From NCBI GenBank assembly GCA_016125265.1, contig WGMC01000024.1:62001-126000 (forward strand): DNA of 64,000 nt, given 5' to 3'. The position numbers and the translations under genes were made by a program. This DNA is from Planctomycetaceae bacterium (GTDB taxonomy: Bacteria > Planctomycetota > UBA1135 > GCA-002686595). This document shows, piece after piece, positions 27,339 through 36,837 of this stretch. A model generated the notes under the pieces. It ran no database searches. It was not told where the DNA came from and saw only the letters and a list, made by a program, of their open reading frames with translations. Position 1 is the stretch's first letter; each line of letters begins with the position of its first letter.

Positions 27339-27387
27339 CAGAGTGTGGGTAGGAATCGGACTTCGGCCGATGGCTTCCCACACTCTG
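27339..27387 (-). terminator. Two-tier hairpin between HEAT-repeat and SLT genes
   Basis: Outer arms CAGAGTGTGGG and CCCACACTCTG (11 bp, perfect) enclose an internal loop and a second stem ATCGG/CCGAT with a 7-nt loop. It lies 83 bp after the HEAT-repeat stop and 29 bp before the SLT start, so it may end one transcript or regulate the next. No T tract is present. Confidence 0.5.
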
Positions 27388-27469
27388 CCGCTCCAGCGCC
27401 GTCAGGCGATGGGCCAAACAGCACCGAAAAGGCAAGTGACTTCGGCCGCGCCATTTCGTTCTAGGCCCC

Positions 27470-30400
27470 TCAGCGCGGCGCGTAGCGCGCTTCCACCCGC
27501 GCGGTCAGTTCGTCGAACCACGGGCGACGGTCGATCTCCGCGGCGGGCGGCGTTCCGGGGTCTTCGCCGAGCAGCCGCTCGAGTTCGCGCCGCGCGCGCC
27601 TGGCGAGGGGCGCCTCCCCGCGGCGCATGCTTTCGACCAGCGTCAACGCCCCGCGCAGGGTGCCCGAGCCGACGAGCGCGTCCTCCTCCGCCACGGGCAG
27701 CCGCTGGCGGACCTGGGCGGCGCGCAACCAGGCGCGCGAATCGTCCTTGGGCGAGCGGTCCCACCAATCCCACCAGGCCACGTCCGATTCCCCATCGCCG
27801 CCCAGCTCCACACACGTCAGCGTCGTGAGCTCGGTCCGCACCTCGGCGTCGTTCGGATCCTCGGCCAGTAGCTCGATCAACACGGGCGCCGCCATCGGCA
27901 CTCCCTGGGAACTGAGCAACAGCGCCGCCGGTCGGCGCGACACGGCGCCGGGCACGGACGCGAGGCGCAACAGGTCCGTCCACGCGGCGCTTCCGAGTTT
28001 TCCAAGGGCCGCGCGCGCGGGCTCGAATCCCGGCGAACCGGGGCCCGCGTGCAGGAGCGAGAGCAACACCGCCACGGCGCGGTCGTCGCCTAGTTCCCCG
28101 AGCGCCTCGGCAACCGCGCCGTCGTAGGCGCCGAAGTCCGTGCCCACCGTCGAGACCAGCACTTCGAGCACACCGTCGCCGCCCAGCTCGCCGAGGGCCA
28201 AGATCGCCTCCGTGCGCACGTCGCCCTCGCCCAGGCGGGCGCGCGCCAACATCTCGCCGCGCAGCGCTTCGATCTTCGCGTCGCCGACGGCCCGCACGGC
28301 CGCCGCTTCGACGGCGGGCTCGCTGTCGGCCAGCAAGCGCCGCAACGCCTCGAGGTCTTCCGGTCGGCCGCTCTGGGCCAGCACCGGCGCGGCGGCGCGC
28401 CGCAACAGAGTGCGCTCGTCGAGCGCCAACGTGCGCGCCAGCCCCAGGGGCGCCAGTTCCAGCACCTCGGCCAGGGAGTCGTTCGCCGCGGACCCAAAGG
28501 CACGTGCCAACGTTTCCACCAACTGGCGCGCGGCGCCCGACGGCACCGGTTCGGGACCTGCCTCGCCACCGGGTGCCGCGCCGGCCGCGTCGAGCGCGAG
28601 ACGCACGAGGGTCGAGGCGCGCTCGCTCCAGAATGGCTCCACGGCGAGCGCGTCGATCAGCGCCTCGAAGTCCGCGGTCACGAGCAGTCCCTCGCGCTGC
28701 GCCAGCTCGCTGAGTTCCGCCACCATCGGGCCGCGCTCCACCACTCCCGCGCCGGCGAGCGCCGCGAGGGCGAGGTCGGCCGTGCGTCGATCGCGCTCCG
28801 CCGGCGAACGTTCCTCCGCCCAGAAGGGCGACTCCGCCTGCACGAACTCGCGCCGCGTCGCAAACCGCCGCGGATCGAAGAACCGCTGCCAGCGGTTGTC
28901 GACCATCAGGCGGTCCACCCGCCCCAGCACGTCGAGCGCCCAATCGGGGATCTGCTGCTCGCCCAGTTGGAAGACCTTGCCCTGGCCGGCCAGGCGCAGC
29001 TCGATACGACCCACCAGGGCGCCCGAGCCCACCGGGCCCGGCGGGCAGCGGGCCTCGAAGACACCGAGGCCGGCGAGGTCGTCGACCAGACGTTCGGCCT
29101 CCGCTGCGCTGAGGAAGACGGTGGTATCGAGCGCCTTCGCCTCGTAGACCGCCGCGGGCCCGACCAGCACCAACTCCTCGAGTGCTCCGGGTCGGCGCAG
29201 CGCGAGCACGAGTCCCGCGCGTTCGTCCGGGCGGTAGCGCAACACCGCGCGCCGCGACTGGAAGCCGCGCACGTTGGCGGTCCACCAGGCCTGCCACGCG
29301 GGGCCGTCGGCGCCAAAGTCCTGCCCCGAGAGCAGCGAAAGTCGCCGGCGCGCGGGTCCTTCCAGCGCGCTGAAATCCCGGTGGAAGGTCTCGCCCATAA
29401 GGATCCGCACCAGTTCGTGCGGCACCTCCAGTTCGAGCCAACCGCTGGCTTCGCGGTCCTCGCTGCGAAAGCCGATGCCCGCCAGCGCGATCGCCGAGGC
29501 GCCGCTGACGACGGGCAGCGCGGAGTTGAGGTTGGCCAGGAGGACAGGCACGTCCAACTCGTCCATCAGCGGCGTGTTGCGGCGGTCCTCACGCTCCACC
29601 AGGGCGAGCAGTGCGTACGCCTGTTCGCGGAAGAGCAGCCGCCCGGCGAAGGCGCGCTCGCGCAGCAGACGGTCGAGTTCCGGCGATGGATGGTCCCCTA
29701 GGCGTTCGGCCGCACGCCACGCGACCTGGGCGGACGGATCGGCGAGGCGCGAGAGCAGCGCCGAAGCCGCCGCCGGGTCGTCGATGCGCCCCAGCACGTT
29801 GAGCGCCCGCGCGCGCGCGTCGGCGCGCTCCGCCTGGAGCCCCCGCGCCAGCGCGCCGATCCACTCCGGCCGCGCGCCGGCGAGCAGTTCGCGCTCCGCC
29901 GCCATGCGCATGGCCCCCTGCGGGTGGTCGAGAAGTTCGACGAGCCATTTGCCACTCGCGGCGTCGGGCGCGGTTTCGACGAGGGCGCGCAGCAGTTGCG
30001 CACCGATCTGCCCGCGGAAACGGCCCTCCACACGCAGTTTCACGCGGTCGAGATCGCCGGCGGCGCCGTGGCGCAGCAGGTGGCGCCCGGCGAGCAGCAG
30101 CCCCGGACCCTTGTCGCCCTGCAGCACGACACGGGCCGCGGAAAGCCCCACGTCGCCAGCGGAAGCGAGCCCCGAGGCCAGGTCGCGCGCGTTGCGGTCG
30201 CCGGTGCTGGCGGCGGCCTCCAGACGACCCACCCACTCGAGGACCGCGGGCGCGGACGGATCCAGGGCATCGGCCGCCGCGGGCGCTTCCGCGGCGCCCC
30301 CGGGCAGCTCCGAACCGGCGGTGTCGGGAGCGGGAGCCTCCGCGGGTCCCGTGACCGGCGCCGCGCGGCGCGGATCGACCGGCGGCAGGTCCAACTGCGA

Positions 30401-30673
30401 ACCGGACGCGGCGCGCCGCGGGCGGGGTGCGTTGGCCGCGGCGCTCTCGTGCAGACTCCGGCTCTCCGCGCTCAACCACTCGGGCAAGTTGGAGCGCGGC
30501 GGCGGCGTCTCGGGCAGGTCCAGTTGTGCAAGGGCCCCGGGAGCGAGCGCCGTGAGCGCAAGCGGTGCCCACAGCGCAAGCGGAGCCCACAGCACGGCCG
30601 TGGTCCGGGTGAGGATCGATCGGAGGGAGCGAGGGCGCGGGGCGGCCCGTCCGGCGTTCAGCGGGGGCGTCAT
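27470..30673 (-). CDS. Secreted HEAT-repeat protein
   Basis: A protein of about 1067 residues. A signal peptide (hydrophobic stretch LWAPLALWAPLALTALAPGA) is followed by a low-complexity region and then by HEAT-type helical repeats at about 140-420 and again at about 750-1000 (for example VEAAAVRAVGDAKIEALRGE and AILALGELGGDGVLEVLVST). Between them lies a mixed domain without recognised motifs. HEAT solenoids bind proteins, so a periplasmic scaffold role is plausible. No catalytic site is seen. ATG 30673 was chosen because it gives a clean signal peptide; GTG 30679 is possible. Confidence 0.72.
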   Translation of the reverse strand: MTPPLNAGRAAPRPRSLRSILTRTTAVLWAPLALWAPLALTALAPGALAQLDLPETPPPRSNLPEWLSAESRSLHESAAANAPRPRRAASGSQLDLPPVDPRRAAPVTGPAEAPAPDTAGSELPGGAAEAPAAADALDPSAPAVLEWVGRLEAAASTGDRNARDLASGLASAGDVGLSAARVVLQGDKGPGLLLAGRHLLRHGAAGDLDRVKLRVEGRFRGQIGAQLLRALVETAPDAASGKWLVELLDHPQGAMRMAAERELLAGARPEWIGALARGLQAERADARARALNVLGRIDDPAAASALLSRLADPSAQVAWRAAERLGDHPSPELDRLLRERAFAGRLLFREQAYALLALVEREDRRNTPLMDELDVPVLLANLNSALPVVSGASAIALAGIGFRSEDREASGWLELEVPHELVRILMGETFHRDFSALEGPARRRLSLLSGQDFGADGPAWQAWWTANVRGFQSRRAVLRYRPDERAGLVLALRRPGALEELVLVGPAAVYEAKALDTTVFLSAAEAERLVDDLAGLGVFEARCPPGPVGSGALVGRIELRLAGQGKVFQLGEQQIPDWALDVLGRVDRLMVDNRWQRFFDPRRFATRREFVQAESPFWAEERSPAERDRRTADLALAALAGAGVVERGPMVAELSELAQREGLLVTADFEALIDALAVEPFWSERASTLVRLALDAAGAAPGGEAGPEPVPSGAARQLVETLARAFGSAANDSLAEVLELAPLGLARTLALDERTLLRRAAAPVLAQSGRPEDLEALRRLLADSEPAVEAAAVRAVGDAKIEALRGEMLARARLGEGDVRTEAILALGELGGDGVLEVLVSTVGTDFGAYDGAVAEALGELGDDRAVAVLLSLLHAGPGSPGFEPARAALGKLGSAAWTDLLRLASVPGAVSRRPAALLLSSQGVPMAAPVLIELLAEDPNDAEVRTELTTLTCVELGGDGESDVAWWDWWDRSPKDDSRAWLRAAQVRQRLPVAEEDALVGSGTLRGALTLVESMRRGEAPLARRARRELERLLGEDPGTPPAAEIDRRPWFDELTARVEARYAPR

Positions 30674-30792
30674 GGTCACCGCGGAGCGTACGGGGGCGGG
30701 GCGCCCGGCGCGAGGCCCCCGCTGGATCCCCATCGCGGGGAGGAACCGCGGCGAAGCGTAGCCGTGGGCCGCGGGCGCCCTATGCTCGGCCT

Positions 30793-33618
30793 ATGCCCAG
30801 TCCCGCGTTGCCCGGCTCCGACCTTCTCGCCCCGACGCGCTCCCGCGAGGAGCCCGGGTCGTCCGCGGCGCCGCCCATCCAGGAGCCCGGCGCGGAGCCC
30901 ACCTCGGCCGCTCCGCTCGATCCTCCGGGGCCGGCCGCGCCGGCGCCGGTCGCTGCGCCCACATCGCTGGGTGCGTCCGCGGAGCCGCGCCACGAGGCCC
31001 AGGGCCAGCCGCGCCCCGAAGCCATCGCCCCCCCGGCGCACCTACCCGCGGCGGCCGTGCTCATCGACTTCGAGAACGTGCTCTACGGCCTCTCGAATCG
31101 CTTCGGCGCCCAGCGCGCCGCCGAACTGGTCTGCATCGGCGAACTGCTGAACCTGGTGCGCGAACGACTCTGGCCCAGCGTCCGGCGCGCCTACGGGGAC
31201 TTCCGTTCCCGCGAACTGGGCGCCTGGCAAGGCGAGCTGTACCGCCAGGGGTTCGAGGTCGTGCCCGTGCTGTCGCGGCACGGCAACGGCTTGCGCAAGA
31301 ACGCCTCCGACATCCGACTCGCCGTCGACGCGATCGAGCTGGCCCTGACAAGTCCGCACATCGAGACATTCGTCATCGTCTCGGGCGACCGCGACATGGT
31401 CGAGATCGTGCGCTGTTTGCAGCGACACGGCAAACGCGTGTGGTGCGTGGCACCCGAGGCCAGCGCGAGCTCCGACCTGACCGGCGTTTGCGACGTGTTC
31501 TTGCCCTACGCGCGAGTGCACGAACTCGCGCGTGGCCTGGTCGCAGCGAGCGACCGCGCGGCGGCGCCGGAGCGCACCGCATACCCGGGCGCTGGCCCCA
31601 TGGCAGCGGGCGCGACGGGCCCCACCGCGAGCAACGGAAGCGCGGCAATACACGGCACTTCCCCGCACCATCCGGCGACACTCGCATCCCACACGCCATC
31701 GGGAACGCCGTTCCCGGGCGCCGCGTCCGCCGTTTCGCAGGCGGCGCCGCACGCCGGCAATGGTCACAGCAGCGGCAACGGGCACGGCCCGCGCGCCGCG
31801 CACCGCGAGTTGCCGATGCCGCCGAGCGCGCAATCGGCACCCGCCGCGCCGCTGGCGCCGCACCTGGTCGCCCAGGCCGAGCTCCTGCACGAAACCGAGG
31901 TGGTGCGCACCGGCTTCGAACCCGACTGCGAGCGCCGCCGGGAGCGCCTCCTGCGCTGGTTCGAGTTCGCCCGCACCCGCGAGCGATTCACCCTCGCCGA
32001 GGTCTTCGACGCCCTCGCGGAGGGCCTCGCGTCGAACCGCAGCGCGCTGGCGAAGCTCTTCACGATGCTCTACCAGGGGCGGGCGTTCGAACTCGACAAC
32101 TACGACCCCGCCGTGCCCTTCCGCGAACGCGCCCTGCGTTTCAGCCCCGAGGTGCGCAGCGCCGAGGATCTGGTGCGCCTGCACGAGCGCAGCGCGCTGC
32201 AGCGCCTGTTGCAGGCGGACCCGGCGATGGCAAACGCCACCAACGCGCGCGTGCTGCTCGGACTCGACGAGTCGGAGGCCGCCTACGCCGAGGCGCTGCT
32301 CGAGGAGCTGCGCGCCCGCGCCGAGGGCGAGCGCCCCGGCGCCGCGGCGGCCCCGCGCTCCTACTCCGGCATCGAACCCGGCCAGCGCCGCCGCGGCATC
32401 GTCAAGAAGGTCGCCGACTACGGCGCCGTCGTTTCCCTGGACGGCATCGACGGTCTGCTGCACGTGTCGGACATCTCCTGGGGTCGCATCGAACACACCA
32501 GCCAAGCTCTGGCGCCGAACCAGGAGATCGAGGTGCTCGTGCTCGACGTCGACTCGGCGCGGGGCCGCGTCAACCTCGGCCTCAAGCAGCTCACGCCGTC
32601 GCCCTGGGCGGACGCGGAGCAGCGTTACCCGATCGGCTCCGAACACGAGGGCGCGATCATCGCGCTCAAGCACTACGGCGCGTTCGTCGACCTCGAAACC
32701 GGCATCACGGGGCTCGTGCACAACTCGGAGATCTCGTGGGCGCGGCACGTGCACCACCCGAGCGAGTTGCTCGAACAGGGCCAGCGTGTGCGCGTCATGG
32801 TGCAGGAGCTCGACAAGGAGAAGCGCCGGATCGCGCTCAGCATCCGCGCCACGCAACCGAACCCGTGGGAGTTCGCCGAGCTGGGTTACCCGGTCGGCAG
32901 CGTAGTCGAGGGCCGCGTGACCTACCTGGCCGGGTACGGCGCGTTCGTCGAGCTCGAGCGCGGCCTGCAGGGCCTCCTGCACGTCTCGGAGCTGTCGTGG
33001 ACCCGCCAACCTGCGCACCCGGGCGAGGTGCTTACGGTCGGCGAGCCTGTGCGTTGCCGCGTGCTCTCCGTGGACGCGCGCGCGGGGCGCATGGCGCTCG
33101 GGCTCAAGCAGTTGCACCCGGATCCGTTCGAACACGGATTGGAGACCCGCTACGCCGTGGGCAGCGAGCACGAGGGTGTGGTGCTGCGCCGCGGTCCCGA
33201 GGAGACCTCGGCGCTGCTCGACGGCGAGGTGGAAGTGCACGGACCCGCGACGACCCCGGGGATCGACCTCGAGGAGGGCGATCGTGTGCGCCTGCGTCTG
33301 GTGCAGTTCGACGGCGAAACGCGCCGCATCGGCGCCGAGTTCCTGCACGCGGACTTCCCCGAGAATCGCGCGCGCCGCGCCGCGGCCAGCGACAACCTCG
33401 ACGCGCTGCGTGCGGAACTGGCGGCGCTGCTCGAAGAACGGGCGGGCGAACCGTGGCTGGGGTCCAAGCTCAAGGAGGAGCTCGCCCGCCGCCACGGCAC
33501 ACGCTTCGACGAACAGAGTTTTGGCGCTCCTACGTTCGCGCGCCTGCTCGAGATGGTGCCCGAGGTGGCGCGCGTCGAGCGCCGCGCCGGCGCCGACATC
33601 CTCGTGCACCGGGTCTGA
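30793..33618 (+). CDS. NYN ribonuclease-like protein with four S1 domains and a LOTUS-like domain
   Basis: A 941-residue multidomain RNA-processing candidate. A Pro/Ala-rich leader (1-85) precedes a NYN (PIN-like, LabA/limkain type) domain at about 88-245. Its acidic and polar site residues are intact: D92 and N95 in IDFENV, K169 and D173 in LRKNASD, D179, and D199 and D201 in SGDRD. A low-complexity linker (250-360) and a helical, winged-helix-like region (375-510) follow. Four S1-type beta-barrels come next: 526-600, 612-686, 699-773 and a diverged 785-853. The end (868-940) looks like an OST-HTH/LOTUS fold. NYN plus LOTUS proteins are known, but I do not recall an S1-repeat fusion. It is probably a cytoplasmic nuclease on structured or ribosome-bound RNA. 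Confidence 0.8.
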   Translation: MPSPALPGSDLLAPTRSREEPGSSAAPPIQEPGAEPTSAAPLDPPGPAAPAPVAAPTSLGASAEPRHEAQGQPRPEAIAPPAHLPAAAVLIDFENVLYGLSNRFGAQRAAELVCIGELLNLVRERLWPSVRRAYGDFRSRELGAWQGELYRQGFEVVPVLSRHGNGLRKNASDIRLAVDAIELALTSPHIETFVIVSGDRDMVEIVRCLQRHGKRVWCVAPEASASSDLTGVCDVFLPYARVHELARGLVAASDRAAAPERTAYPGAGPMAAGATGPTASNGSAAIHGTSPHHPATLASHTPSGTPFPGAASAVSQAAPHAGNGHSSGNGHGPRAAHRELPMPPSAQSAPAAPLAPHLVAQAELLHETEVVRTGFEPDCERRRERLLRWFEFARTRERFTLAEVFDALAEGLASNRSALAKLFTMLYQGRAFELDNYDPAVPFRERALRFSPEVRSAEDLVRLHERSALQRLLQADPAMANATNARVLLGLDESEAAYAEALLEELRARAEGERPGAAAAPRSYSGIEPGQRRRGIVKKVADYGAVVSLDGIDGLLHVSDISWGRIEHTSQALAPNQEIEVLVLDVDSARGRVNLGLKQLTPSPWADAEQRYPIGSEHEGAIIALKHYGAFVDLETGITGLVHNSEISWARHVHHPSELLEQGQRVRVMVQELDKEKRRIALSIRATQPNPWEFAELGYPVGSVVEGRVTYLAGYGAFVELERGLQGLLHVSELSWTRQPAHPGEVLTVGEPVRCRVLSVDARAGRMALGLKQLHPDPFEHGLETRYAVGSEHEGVVLRRGPEETSALLDGEVEVHGPATTPGIDLEEGDRVRLRLVQFDGETRRIGAEFLHADFPENRARRAAASDNLDALRAELAALLEERAGEPWLGSKLKEELARRHGTRFDEQSFGAPTFARLLEMVPEVARVERRAGADILVHRV

Positions 33619-33624
33619 CCGGGA

Positions 33625-34503
33625 CTACCGCTCCGGCAAGGGCAGCCGCAGCGGTTCGTCGGGAACTGGCCACGCACCCGCGCTCCAGGCGCGGCGGGCC
33701 GCTTCGATCGCATCCTTCGAACTCGCGACGAAGTTCCAGTGCACCGTGCGGCGACCGTCGAGCGGCGCACCGCCGACGAGCACCGCGCGGCAGTCGTCTG
33801 CGGCGGCGAACACGGGCTCCGCGCCCGTGCGCAGCACCGCCAGTTGGCCCACGGCCAGTTCCACCCGTTCGTCGCCGTGAACGATGGCACCGCGTCCCTC
33901 GGCCAAGTAGAGCGCGCGCTCCTCCTGGTGGGCTTCGAGCGGGACCTCCGCCCCACGCGGCGCGAGCAGCGCGAGTTCGGCGAGCTCGCCCCACACACGC
34001 GCGGGCGAACGCCGCGCGCCCCAACGACCCGCCGCGAGCACCCAGCATGCGCCGCCCGCGTCCCAGGTGGGCAGTCGTTCGGCGGCGAGGTGCTCGAAGC
34101 TGGGTTCGCGCGCCTCCTCGCCGATCGGCAGGGCGACCCACGTCTGGATGCCAAAGAGCGCCGAACCCGAGGCCAGAAGGTGGGGCGGCGTGCGCTCCGA
34201 ATGGGCGACCCCGCGGCCGGCCGTCATCCAGTTCACTTCGCCGGGCCGGATCGACTGCACGACGCCGAGCGAATCGCGGTGCAACAACTCGCCCTCGAAG
34301 AGGAACGTCAGTGTGCTGAGCCCAATGTGCGGGTGCGCGCCAACAGCGATGCCCTCCCCGGGCGCGAATCGCACCGGCCCCATCTGGTCCAGGAATACGA
34401 ACGGCCCCACGGCGCGGCGTCGCACGGTGGGCAGGGCCCGGCGAACGGACACACCGCCCACGACGTGTTCCGGGGCGTCCAGCAGGAGTTCGACTGCGTC
34501 CAT
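33625..34503 (-). CDS. Pirin family protein
   Basis: A 292-residue bicupin of the pirin family. The metal-binding residues are visible in GAHPHIGLSTLTFLFEG and in the later GVAHSER. The motif GPFVFLDQMGP near the N-terminus is also typical. Pirins include quercetinase-like dioxygenases and regulators; substrate is unknown here. ATG 34503 is preferred to upstream non-ATG starts. Its stop lies only 6 bp from the end of the convergent NYN-S1 gene, and the start faces a BtuF-like gene 73 bp away. Confidence 0.88.
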   Translation of the reverse strand: MDAVELLLDAPEHVVGGVSVRRALPTVRRRAVGPFVFLDQMGPVRFAPGEGIAVGAHPHIGLSTLTFLFEGELLHRDSLGVVQSIRPGEVNWMTAGRGVAHSERTPPHLLASGSALFGIQTWVALPIGEEAREPSFEHLAAERLPTWDAGGACWVLAAGRWGARRSPARVWGELAELALLAPRGAEVPLEAHQEERALYLAEGRGAIVHGDERVELAVGQLAVLRTGAEPVFAAADDCRAVLVGGAPLDGRRTVHWNFVASSKDAIEAARRAWSAGAWPVPDEPLRLPLPER

Positions 34504-34576
34504 GACCAAAGCGTAGCGCCGCCCCTGGCGGAACTCCTCGCTTCCATCTGGACCCGCGCCGGGGTATCCCTACGGC

Positions 34577-35548
34577 ATGCCCACCGACACCCCGATGCCC
34601 GGCCGCACCCAACGTGTGGCGAGCCTGCTGCCCTCGGCCACCGAGATGGTCGCGGCCGTCGGCGCGCTCGACCGCCTGGTGGGCCGCAGCCACGAGTGCG
34701 ATTTCCCCCCGTCGGTGGTCGGCGCGACGGTGCTGACCAAACCGCGTCTGAAACTCGAGGGTCCGAGCGGCGACATCGATCGGCGTGTGCGCGAGGTCCT
34801 GGAGCGCGCCATGACGGTGTACGAGGTCGAAGTCGACGCGCTGCGCGCCGCGCGCCCCGACGTGATCGTCACCCAGGACCTGTGCGACGTGTGTGCGGTC
34901 AGCACGGACGACGTGCGGCGCGCGCTGGCGAGCCTCGGCGGCGCGGGACTGGCTCCCACGCTGGTCACCTTGCACCCAAAAAGGCTCGCCGATGTGTTCG
35001 ACGATTTGGTGCGAGTGGGTGTGGCCCTGGGCTTGGAACCCGAGGCGCGGCTCGCGCGCCGCGACCTGGAAGAGCGAGTCGCGACCATCGCCGAACGCGC
35101 TGCGCCGCTCCCGCGCCCGAAGGTGCTGACCCTCGAGTGGATCGACCCGCCGATGGTCGCCGGCACGTGGATGCCGGAGCTGATCACCCTGGCGGGGGGC
35201 GAGGTCCTCGTCACCAAGCCCGGCGACCACGCACCGACCCTCAAGCCGTCGGAACTCGCCGCCCTGGATCCCAAACCCGACGTGGTGCTGGTCAAACCCT
35301 GCGGTTTCGACCTCGAGCGCAGCCACCTGGAACTCGACGCGCTCCGCGACCTGCTCGCGCCGATGCCGTGGCCGGCGGTGCGCTCCGGACGGGTGTTCCT
35401 CAGCGATGGCAACGCGTTCTTCAATCGGCCCGGTCCGCGGCTCGTCGAGAGCCTCGAAATCCTCGCCGCCTGCCTGCACCCCGACGAGTTCGCGGACTTT
35501 GCCGAGCTGCATGCCGCGGATTTCCACATCGTCTCCCTCGACTCCTAG
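34577..35548 (+). CDS. Cytoplasmic BtuF/TroA-like cobalamin-binding family protein
   Basis: A 323-residue protein with the BtuF/FepB-like two-lobe fold: RVASLLPSATEMVAAVGALD at the N-terminus, then VGRSHECDFP and VIVTQDLCDVCAVS. The last motif marks a subfamily found across many phyla. There is no signal peptide or lipobox, so it is probably not a periplasmic transporter component. A cytoplasmic role in corrinoid or metal handling is an inference. Two B12-type radical SAM proteins elsewhere in the window would need cobalamin. It is followed after 9 bp by a VOC gene. Confidence 0.75.
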   Translation: MPTDTPMPGRTQRVASLLPSATEMVAAVGALDRLVGRSHECDFPPSVVGATVLTKPRLKLEGPSGDIDRRVREVLERAMTVYEVEVDALRAARPDVIVTQDLCDVCAVSTDDVRRALASLGGAGLAPTLVTLHPKRLADVFDDLVRVGVALGLEPEARLARRDLEERVATIAERAAPLPRPKVLTLEWIDPPMVAGTWMPELITLAGGEVLVTKPGDHAPTLKPSELAALDPKPDVVLVKPCGFDLERSHLELDALRDLLAPMPWPAVRSGRVFLSDGNAFFNRPGPRLVESLEILAACLHPDEFADFAELHAADFHIVSLDS

Positions 35549-35557
35549 ACACACACC

Positions 35558-36019
35558 ATGTCCGTAGCCGCAATCCCCCCCGGGTACCACTCCGTCACGC
35601 CCTACCTCGTGGTCAAGGGCGCGCGTGCCGCGCTCGATTTTTATGCCAAGGCCTTTGGGGCCAAGACGACGCTCGTGCTCGACATGCCCGACGGCTCGAT
35701 CGGCCACGCGGAGATCCAGATTGGCAATTCGATGGTGATGTTGGGCGAAGAGAATCCGGCCTACGGCGCCGTCTCCCCCACCACGTTGGGCGGGAACGGG
35801 ACCAGCCTCATGGTGTACCTGAGCGACGTGGACAAGGCCTTCGCGCGGGCGCTCGCAGCGGGAGCCGTCGAGGTGCGCCCGTTGGCGGATCAGTTCTACG
35901 GGGACCGCACGGGCACCTGCGTCGATCCGTTCGGCCACCAATGGACCCTGGCCACGCACGTGGAAGATGTGCCCCCGGAAGAGATAGCGCGACGCGTGGC
36001 CAAACTCTACGGCGCCTGA
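35558..36019 (+). CDS. VOC superfamily (glyoxalase/PhnB-like) protein
   Basis: A 153-residue VOC protein of the PhnB-like subgroup, recognised by VTPYLVVKGARAALDFYAKA, the GHAEIQIGNSMVML strand and the C-terminal DPFGHQWTLATH. The fold is a pair of beta-alpha-beta-beta-beta modules that usually hold a divalent metal; His and Glu in GHAEI and the Glu-containing end of the domain could serve. Enzymes in this family act on varied small molecules, and no specific substrate is indicated. It is probably co-transcribed with the BtuF-like gene. Confidence 0.85.
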   Translation: MSVAAIPPGYHSVTPYLVVKGARAALDFYAKAFGAKTTLVLDMPDGSIGHAEIQIGNSMVMLGEENPAYGAVSPTTLGGNGTSLMVYLSDVDKAFARALAAGAVEVRPLADQFYGDRTGTCVDPFGHQWTLATHVEDVPPEEIARRVAKLYGA

Positions 36020-36116
36020 GACCGCGCCCCCGGACTGAAGCCGCGTCCGCACCACTGGAGCGCAGCCCCGAAATCGCGCGTCGGCACGGAATCGCAGGTT
36101 GCGACCGCAGCACGCG

Positions 36117-36180
36117 ATGGGGCGGGCTTTCAGCCCTTGTCCCGCTCCCTACCCGAACCTGGGGCGTTGCCCCAGGCTAC
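36117..36180. repeat. Dispersed repeat element B, copy 4
   Basis: ATGGGGCGGGCTTTCAGCCC is followed by about 22 bp and then by AACCTGGGGCGTTGCCCCAG and GCTAC. It lies 98 bp after the VOC stop. A second GGGGCGTTGCCCC hairpin follows at about 36188. Confidence 0.9.
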
Positions 36181-36272
36181 TATCGGGCGGGGCGTTGCCC
36201 CTTGCGGACAAACGCGACGCCCCTACCACATGCACGCGCATCCGAATGCACGTGCATTCGCATGCACTCGTA

Positions 36273-36640
36273 CTTGCATGCACGCGCCGTCGCATGTACG
36301 CACCGTCGCATGCACGCACCATCGCACGCACGCGCCGTCGCATGTCGGCACGGTCGCATGTCCGCACACTCGAATGTCCGCACACTCGCATGCCCGCACG
36401 GTCGCATGCCCGCACGGTCGCATTTCCGCACGGTCGCATGTCCGCGCCGTCGCATGTACGCACCGTCGCATGTACGCACCGTCGCATGTACGCCCCGTCG
36501 CATGCACGCACCGTCGCATGCACGCACCATCGCACGCACGCGCCGTCGCATGTCGGCACGGTCGCATGTCCGCACGGTTGCATGTCCGCACGGTTGCATG
36601 TCCGCACCGTCGCATGCACGCACGGTCGCATGCACGCACC
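36273..36640. repeat. 16-bp tandem repeat, 23 units
   Basis: The consensus GTCGCATGYMCGCACS repeats with strict 16-bp spacing from 36273. Four consecutive units near 36305 recur near 36513, showing a higher-order duplication. The array then degenerates into four CTCGCACC octamers (36641-36672) and TGCGCCACTCGCACC-type units to about 36790. There are no unique spacers, so it is not CRISPR. The lack of stop codons creates long but meaningless open frames on both strands. No gene is supported in 36020-36936. Confidence 0.93.
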
Positions 36641-36837
36641 CTCGCACCCTCGCACCCTCGCACCCTCGCACCTGCGCCACTCGCACCTGCGCCACTCGCA
36701 CCTGCGCGCACTCGCGCGTGTGCACATTCGCGCCTGCGCGCACTCGCATGTATGCACCTGCCCATGTACGCACCGTCGCGTGCACGTGCATTCGCGTGGA
36801 CGGAAGGCACTCCGAAGCGCCAACGGCGCGCTCGATA

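Noticed and set aside
36230..36800. Long open reading frames on both strands encoding His/Arg/Cys-rich 16-residue repeats
   Set aside because: They arise from the 16-bp repeat lacking stop codons; every frame is open, with no start context or conserved motif.
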